A DNA stretch of 64,000 bases from Fervidicoccaceae archaeon (GTDB taxonomy: Archaea > Thermoproteota > Thermoprotei_A > Sulfolobales > Fervidicoccaceae), in contig JAVZVD010000003.1 in assembly GCA_038878695.1 (NCBI GenBank), forward strand, positions 186,001 through 250,000, in the 5' to 3' direction. Below are positions 59,611 through 64,000 of the stretch, piece after piece. Made by a program: the position numbers and the translations under genes. A model generated the notes under the pieces. The model was not told the origin of the DNA, ran no database searches, and saw only the letters and a list, made by a program, of their open reading frames with translations. The stretch's first letter is position 1, and each line of letters opens with the position of its first letter.

Positions 59611-60093
59611 ATGTCGCCGAGGCTCAAAGTTTTTCCCAGCGCGGTGGAATCCACGCTCGAGCGATGGGGAGGACTCTTGCCCGTCATCTGTAGGATCGAG
59701 AAGAGCCGGAGCTCCACCGGGAAGCACGCGTGCTTCGCTAACGCTTACTGGGTGTGGAAGAGCGGTCAGGTTGAGGAAGTCGACGCTTCTCAAGGAACGC
59801 CGACGAAGCCCATTTATTCCCGCGGCTCGGCGAAGGAGGTTCGCCTGGAGGACCCGCCGCGTGAGGGGGCGGTCCTCGTTCAGGTGAGGCTCGTGAAGTC
59901 GCTCGGCGGGAGGGTCTCGGGCTCTCTGGCGGTCTATTCCCCGAGAGGCGAGCTCCTGTTGAAATGCGTCTATAAGAGCTTCAAGCTCAGGAGAAGCACT
60001 GGCAGTAGATCGTACTTCTGGGCAACTCAGCGAGTGGCCGAGCACCTCAAGCTGCCTCTCAAGAAGATCAATCCGATGACCGGCGGGGGATGA
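59611..60093 (+). CDS. Hypothetical protein in the apgM operon
   Basis: 160 residues: an N-terminal region MSPRLKVFPSAVESTLERWG, a central AYWVWKSGQVEEVDASQG, and a strand-rich C-terminal domain (GGRVSGSLAVYSPRGELLL...SRSYFWATQRVAEHLKLPL). Unknown family. Strong positive charge near the C-terminus might suit nucleic-acid binding. Start ATG 59611, four bases after the preceding gene; last gene of the PINA-nnr-apgM run. Confidence 0.65.
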   Translation: MSPRLKVFPSAVESTLERWGGLLPVICRIEKSRSSTGKHACFANAYWVWKSGQVEEVDASQGTPTKPIYSRGSAKEVRLEDPPREGAVLVQVRLVKSLGGRVSGSLAVYSPRGELLLKCVYKSFKLRRSTGSRSYFWATQRVAEHLKLPLKKINPMTGGG

Positions 60094-60222
60094 CCGGACC
60101 TCGGCGTTCGAACTAAATATGAGAGCTTCACGGACCGGGGGACCCCGTAGAAATAGAGTAATAAAAAAGATTAAAATGTGGTAATCGCTAGGACGTGTTG
60201 GCCCGAAGCGAGGGAACCAGAT

Positions 60223-61395
60223 GTGAAATTCATAGTGGCGAGCGACGACGAGATCTTACGAGGCGAAGCTACGGACATCTATTTCTTGAGGACCAAGAAG
60301 ATCCTAGAGAGGGAGGGGCTAGAGGGGGTTCGAGTAAGAGCCGAGGTCCACGCCTACGGGCTTCCGAGGGGCTACAATTGGGCCGTCTTGGCCGGAGTAG
60401 ATGAGGCGCTGAAGCTCTTCGAGGGCAGAAGCGTCGACGTCTACGCTATGGAGGAGGGCACGGTCTTCAGAGCCCTCCAGCCTCTCGTGTTGATAGAAGG
60501 CCCGTACTCCGAGTTCGTGGAGCTCGAGACGAGTCTGCTCGGAATGCTCAGGTTCTACACAAGCATCGCGACAAAGGCGGCTAGAATAAAGAAAGCGGCT
60601 GGCGAGAAGACCGTGCTGTTCTTTGGCCTCAGGTGCGTGCACCCAATCGTTCAGCCCGCAGTGGATAGAGCCGCTCTGATAGGCGGGGTCGACGGAGTTA
60701 GCGGAGCCCTATCCAGGAAGTACAACGAGGTAGAGCCCGTGGGCACAATGCCCCACTCCCTCGTGATAGTTCTCGGCGGCGTCGAGAGAGCGGCTGAGGC
60801 ATTCGACAAGCACGTCGAGCCTGAAGTCCCGAGGATCGTGTTAGTGGACACCTTCTTAGACGAGCGGGAGGAGGCTCTGAGAGCGGCTAGGACTCTCGGG
60901 GAGAGGCTGAGCGGCGTCAGGCTCGATACGCCCAGCTCGAGGAGAGGAGACATGAGGAGAATCGTTGAGGAGGTGAGATGGGCTCTGAGGCTCGAGGGCT
61001 TCGAGCGTGTCAAGATTTTCGTCAGCGGGGGAATCGATGAGGAGGAGGCGGCCGGGCTGAGAGACTTAGTAGACGGCTTCGGCGTTGGCACATCCATAGC
61101 CTTTCCCCCCAGCGTCGACATCAGCATGGACATAGTGGAGGTAATGGAAGGAGGCGCTTGGAGGCCCAGGACCAAGAGGGGGAAACTGCCGGGGGCCAGA
61201 CAGGTCTACAGGTGCAGCGTCAACGAAGATCACGTCGTAAGGTGGGGCGCGTCGGCGCCCGAGTGCTCGGACGGAACCTCACCAGAACCTCTGCTCAAGC
61301 CGGCTGTGATGAGAGGAAGAATCGTGAGGACACCGAGGCCCCTCGCCGAGGTCAGAAAGAGGGTGCTCGCGCAGTTATCTCAGCTAAGTCTCTGA
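60223..61395 (+). CDS. Nicotinate phosphoribosyltransferase
   Basis: About 390 residues of the type II PRTase group: FIVASDDEILRGEATDIYFLR, LPRGYNWAVLAGVDEALKLF, LLGMLRFYTSIATKAARIK, GLRCVHPIVQPAVDRAA, VLVDTFLDEREEAL, and VSGGIDEEEAAGLRDLVDGFGVGT. It makes nicotinate mononucleotide for NAD salvage. The C-terminal extension with scattered Cys (RCSVNEDH...) is present in archaeal members. GTG 60223 is chosen because a TATA-like run (about 60159-60168) precedes it at leader distance; GTG 60178 is the upstream alternative. Confidence 0.9.
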   Translation: MKFIVASDDEILRGEATDIYFLRTKKILEREGLEGVRVRAEVHAYGLPRGYNWAVLAGVDEALKLFEGRSVDVYAMEEGTVFRALQPLVLIEGPYSEFVELETSLLGMLRFYTSIATKAARIKKAAGEKTVLFFGLRCVHPIVQPAVDRAALIGGVDGVSGALSRKYNEVEPVGTMPHSLVIVLGGVERAAEAFDKHVEPEVPRIVLVDTFLDEREEALRAARTLGERLSGVRLDTPSSRRGDMRRIVEEVRWALRLEGFERVKIFVSGGIDEEEAAGLRDLVDGFGVGTSIAFPPSVDISMDIVEVMEGGAWRPRTKRGKLPGARQVYRCSVNEDHVVRWGASAPECSDGTSPEPLLKPAVMRGRIVRTPRPLAEVRKRVLAQLSQLSL

Positions 61396-61409
61396 GCGCG
61401 CTGGCTCTC

Positions 61410-61464
61410 ATTAAGTGTAACTTATTAAGTGTTAATATGATATAGATAACATAGCATAGATAAC
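61410..61464. repeat. Two pairs of direct repeats, both with 14-bp period, before the winged-helix gene
   Basis: ATTAAGTGT occurs at 61410-61418 and 61424-61432; ATAGATAAC occurs at 61442-61450 and 61456-61464. In both pairs the copies start 14 bp apart. The stretch is AT-rich and lies directly upstream of a regulatory-type gene. Confidence 0.75.
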
Positions 61465-61483
61465 TCGAGTGGAGCCGAGAGTC

Positions 61484-62161
61484 ATGGATAGCACCCAAGC
61501 GGTCGAGAAAAGGAAATACAGATCGGACGTGGAGATACTCTATGAGATAATGAGCACTGTTGCGGCCTCCGGCGACAGAGGTGTGAAGAAGACGCATTTG
61601 ATGTATAGGACCAATCTCAACTCGAAGATGTTGAGCAGATATCTCGATCTCCTAAAGTCGGCCGACTGCATCGAAGAGATCGCGGTGGCGAAATCCAAAA
61701 TCGTGAAGATGAGGCCGGCCGGTAGGAAGGCCCTCATCGCTCTCAAGGCCCTCTACAGGATTCTTTACCCCCCTAAGAGGTCCGCGGAGGAGGAGTTCAT
61801 CGTTAGAGAGTTGCAGAAGCTAGGCGAGATGGGTTGGAACGTGAAGATCGGGAGAGAAGTCATGGGGAGGTCGGGGGCGGACTACAAGCCCACCGCCGTG
61901 CTGGTCCGCGAGGGCGAGAGATACCTCGTCCAGGTCATTTTAGGTCTCGAGGAGACGGAGGCGAAGCTCGAGTTACTCGATCTCATAATGTCAGCGCTCG
62001 ACTCGAACTCTAAGGCTATCGCCGTGACGGATAGAATAGAGATCGCTTCGATAACGCCTGAACCCGCGAAGGCTCTCGTGAAGGTGGTCGAGAGCAGACC
62101 TATGGAGACGTTGATCGAGCGCATAGTCTCTCTCATCGGCGGCGCGAGGTCGATCTTGTAA
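61484..62161 (+). CDS. Winged-helix protein with C-terminal nuclease-fold-like domain
   Basis: About 225 residues. The N-terminal half has a winged helix (VEILYEIMSTVAASGDRGVKKTHLMYRTNLNSKMLSRYLDLL), related to the protein at 53269. The C-terminal half (FIVRELQKLGEMGWNVKIGR...DYKPTAVLVREGERYLVQV...ELLDLIMSALDSNSKAIAV) resembles a restriction-endonuclease-like core with a Q-x-V where E-x-K is expected. Probably a DNA-binding regulator with a non-catalytic sensor or nuclease-derived domain. Start ATG 61484, or GTG 61469. Confidence 0.7.
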   Translation: MDSTQAVEKRKYRSDVEILYEIMSTVAASGDRGVKKTHLMYRTNLNSKMLSRYLDLLKSADCIEEIAVAKSKIVKMRPAGRKALIALKALYRILYPPKRSAEEEFIVRELQKLGEMGWNVKIGREVMGRSGADYKPTAVLVREGERYLVQVILGLEETEAKLELLDLIMSALDSNSKAIAVTDRIEIASITPEPAKALVKVVESRPMETLIERIVSLIGGARSIL

Positions 62162-62180
62162 TCTCGTCGTCCTTTGAGCA

Positions 62181-62474
62181 CTACCTCGGAGAGCCAGTCA
62201 TTCTCTCAATAACCAGTCTAGCGGCCTCGGAGCTGCTCATGGAGGAATATCTCCTAGCCCTAGTGACTAGCTCCTCTAATTCGTTCTGCTCCGCGTAGTC
62301 GAGCGGCGCCCCCACGCCTCCCGAGCCGGCCCACCTCTCGTGCAGCTCCTCGAGCAGATTAGCCACGGTCGGGTCAGAGAAGAACGCTGCCTTGATCCAA
62401 GAGTCCCGGCTCTCTTCGATGAGCTCAACGAGCTCTCGCCTTAACTCCTCGCGCTTCGCTCTCTCCCGCCCCAA
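62181..62474 (-). CDS. Hypothetical helical protein
   Basis: 97 residues, rich in Glu and Arg, mostly helical: KREELRRELVELIEESRDSW, NLLEELHERWAGSGG, LVIERMTGSPR. Unknown family. The frame lies between convergent genes and has no strong start signal, so its reality is less certain than its neighbours. Confidence 0.5.
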   Translation of the reverse strand: MGRERAKREELRRELVELIEESRDSWIKAAFFSDPTVANLLEELHERWAGSGGVGAPLDYAEQNELEELVTRARRYSSMSSSEAARLVIERMTGSPR

Positions 62475-62556
62475 CGTGGATACACCGTCGAGTCTCGGCG
62501 CTCGAGCGCCTTTTTATTACGGGGGAGTCTTAATTCTTTACTCGGTGAGATGGTAG

Positions 62557-63366
62557 GTGCCCACGCTCGCCGAGACCTTAGCTAGATTGGCTTGGATGTT
62601 GATAACGCTACTCGTAGTCGTCCTCCTCCTCTCCATGACCATTAAGATAGTGCGTGAGTACGAGAGAGCGGTCGTGTTCAGGCTCGGCAGGCTGCTGGGA
62701 GCTAAGGGGCCCGGACTCTTCTTCATTATTCCATTCGTCGATTCCCTGGTCAAAGTGGACCTCAGAGTCGTCGCCGTCGACGTACCCGAGCAGAAGATAA
62801 TCACAAAGGACAACGTCACGGTGGGAGTAGATGCCGTGGTGTACTATAAGGTCATGGATCCGGTAAAGGCCATAGTTAGCGTTGAGAACTACCACTTCGC
62901 GGTGATGATGATCTCCCAGACTACGTTGAGAGACGTCATAGGTCAGGTCGAGTTAGACGACCTCCTGACTAAAAGAGAAGAGATCAATAAGAGACTTCAG
63001 AAGATAATCGACGAGTTGACGGATCCTTGGGGCATAAAGGTGACGACCGTCACGCTCAAGGAGGTTAAGCTGCCCGAGAGCATGCTGAGGGCTATGGCCA
63101 AGCAGGCCGAGGCCGAGAGGTTCAGGAGAGCCAGAGTAATCGAGGCCGAGGGCGAGAGGCAGGCCGCCAGCATAATGTCAGAGGCCGCGGAGTTCTACGA
63201 GATACACCCGCTGGCCATGAGATTGAGAGAGCTCCAGACCCTCATAGAGGTGGCCAGGGAGAAGAATCTAATTGTAGTGATGCCTCAGGAGTTCTCGCAG
63301 ATGGGTGGGCTGCTGGCGCTCACGAGGGCATCTCAGCAGAGGGAGAAGAGCGGCGAGAGCGGGTGA
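62557..63366 (+). CDS. Stomatin/SPFH domain protein
   Basis: 269 residues: one N-terminal membrane helix (LAWMLITLLVVVLLLSMTI), the SPFH/PHB domain (YERAVVFRLGRLLGAKGPGLFF, VDVPEQKIITKDNVTVGVDA, LDDLLTKREEINKRL) and a coiled-coil region (MAKQAEAERFRRARVIEAEGE). It forms membrane scaffolds. Start GTG 62557 is preceded by GGTGA. It is followed by an NfeD-type protease, the known stomatin partner. Confidence 0.92.
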   Translation: MPTLAETLARLAWMLITLLVVVLLLSMTIKIVREYERAVVFRLGRLLGAKGPGLFFIIPFVDSLVKVDLRVVAVDVPEQKIITKDNVTVGVDAVVYYKVMDPVKAIVSVENYHFAVMMISQTTLRDVIGQVELDDLLTKREEINKRLQKIIDELTDPWGIKVTTVTLKEVKLPESMLRAMAKQAEAERFRRARVIEAEGERQAASIMSEAAEFYEIHPLAMRLRELQTLIEVAREKNLIVVMPQEFSQMGGLLALTRASQQREKSGESG

Positions 63367-63398
63367 GTCGTCTAGAGAGCGACGTCGAGGAGAGCGCT

Positions 63399-64000
63399 AT
63401 GAGCGCAGCACGTACGAGCGTCTTTTTGACATTATTACTTGTCGCATTGACCTCAGCCTCTCTCTTGTCTCAGTTCGCGTTAGCTCAGCAGGTTGAGCCG
63501 GAGCACACGCTTATAGGCAATAAGGTGCTGGTGGCTAGGATCGATGGCATAATCGACACAGCTATGGAGGAGCTAGTGAGCGGAGCCATAAGCAGAGCAG
63601 AGAGCGAGAGAGCCCTCGTCGTCTTTGAGCTCAATACCCCCGGAGGGCTTCTGAACTCCGCCCTTAACATAGCCTTGGCGATCGACCGAGCGAAGATACC
63701 CGTCGTCGGCATGGTCGTCGATAGGTGGGCTCTGAGCGCTGGGACCCTCATACTAGTGACGATGCACGTAGCGGCCATGCAGCCGGGCACGATCATAGGG
63801 TCTATGCAACCAATAGAGTACGACCCTCTCACCGGCAGATACGTGCCCGTGAACGACACGAAGATAATCAACCCGATACTTGAGTTCCTCGATGAGCACG
63901 CGGGGCCCAAAGGCAGGAACATGACCGCGGTGAGGGCGTTCGTTACGGAGAACTTGAACTTGGGGGCGGAAGATGCGCTGAAGTACGGCGTGATAAACTA
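63399..64000 (+). CDS. NfeD-type membrane-bound ClpP-class serine protease (3' truncated by window)
   Basis: The visible 200 residues start with a signal sequence (MSAARTSVFLTLLLVALTSA) and continue into the ClpP-like domain: LVVFELNTPGGLLNSALNIA, then DRWALSAGTLILVTMHVAAM with the nucleophilic Ser in ALSAGT, and PGTIIGSMQPIE. This is the N-terminal protease of NfeD proteins, which cleave the stomatin C-terminus. ATG 63399 is preceded by GAGGAG; an in-frame GTG at 63363, overlapping the stomatin stop, is the alternative. The gene runs beyond base 64000. Confidence 0.9.
   Translation, partial: MSAARTSVFLTLLLVALTSASLLSQFALAQQVEPEHTLIGNKVLVARIDGIIDTAMEELVSGAISRAESERALVVFELNTPGGLLNSALNIALAIDRAKIPVVGMVVDRWALSAGTLILVTMHVAAMQPGTIIGSMQPIEYDPLTGRYVPVNDTKIINPILEFLDEHAGPKGRNMTAVRAFVTENLNLGAEDALKYGVIN

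Noticed and set aside
1-64000. CRISPR array or intact prophage/plasmid
   Set aside because: No regularly spaced repeats of array type, no Cas, integrase, capsid or replication initiator genes seen.

Overview
The window is a densely packed archaeal chromosome segment, most likely from a thermophilic member of the Thermoproteota (crenarchaeal lineage). The evidence is a P1/L12-type ribosomal stalk protein with an alanine/proline hinge and acidic tail, an archaeal RNA polymerase subunit P, aPelota, a class I CCA-adding enzyme with ThpR, the PIN-domain ATPase PINA, Hjc, archaeal phosphoglycerate mutase, digeranylgeranylglyceryl-phosphate synthase, archaemetzincin and an ECF thiamine transporter. 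Promoters look like TATA boxes about 25-30 bp before the start. GGTGA-type ribosome binding sites and TTG/GTG starts are frequent. GC content is high and Arg is mostly AGG/AGA. I cannot name the genus. Two genes point to exchange with other lineages: a class II HMG-CoA reductase and a complete TRAP transporter.

Layout. 1-6.3 kb: end of purL with purQ, a Cys-type formate dehydrogenase catalytic subunit standing alone, ribosomal P1, a 0.7 kb gene-free stretch with hairpins, a secreted formamidase/acetamidase, and rpoP. 6.3-13.6 kb: agmatinase, tRNA-Asp, a flavodoxin-like reductase, an Ncs6/TtuA-like protein that has lost its PP-loop, class II HMG-CoA reductase, an NfnAB-type flavoprotein pair and a TnpB remnant. 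13.8-20.6 kb: DUF72, a serine-biosynthesis-like pair with a DUF89 gene, an M19 dipeptidase, a multiheme cytochrome gene interrupted by an in-frame TAG, archaemetzincin and an ATP-cone protein. 20.8-27.9 kb: a five-gene minus-strand operon (ECF thiamine transporter, NreA, SPL-like radical SAM), prephenate dehydratase preceded by a previously uncalled 43-residue Cys-rich peptide gene, a tautomerase and an HTH protein. 28-39 kb: the TRAP transporter, dihydropteroate synthase, an SLC41/MgtE-like transporter, ArgS, a CoA-transferase, a four-CBS protein and an FMN-type glutamate synthase. 39-46.9 kb: a DNA glycosylase with two Fe-S-type motifs, three radical SAM enzymes, the 5' half of a tRNA-Gln gene, a nucleotidyltransferase and Pelota. 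46.6-54.9 kb: ThpR-CCA-kinase, UPF0200/UPF0201, SHMT, a MIP18-family protein, Hjc, a winged-helix protein and UbiA. 54.9-64 kb: PINA, NAD(P)HX repair, phosphoglycerate mutase with two unknown genes, nicotinate phosphoribosyltransferase, a winged-helix protein, stomatin and a truncated NfeD protease.

Genes that plausibly work together: purL/purQ (purine synthesis); formamidase and formate dehydrogenase (formamide to formate to CO2); serA with the class V aminotransferase and glyA (serine and one-carbon metabolism); the ECF thiamine module; ThpR-CCA-kinase and Pelota (RNA quality and processing); PINA, Hjc, NreA and the glycosylase (DNA repair and recombination). The observations most worth a second look are the promoter-bearing 5' half of tRNA-Gln(UUG), which suggests a trans-spliced tRNA; the PP-loop-less Ncs6 relative resembling the eukaryotic Ncs2/Ctu2 partner; the Cys-rich mini-protein; and several tandem or palindromic promoter repeats, notably three adjacent 11-bp repeats between the cytochrome and archaemetzincin genes.
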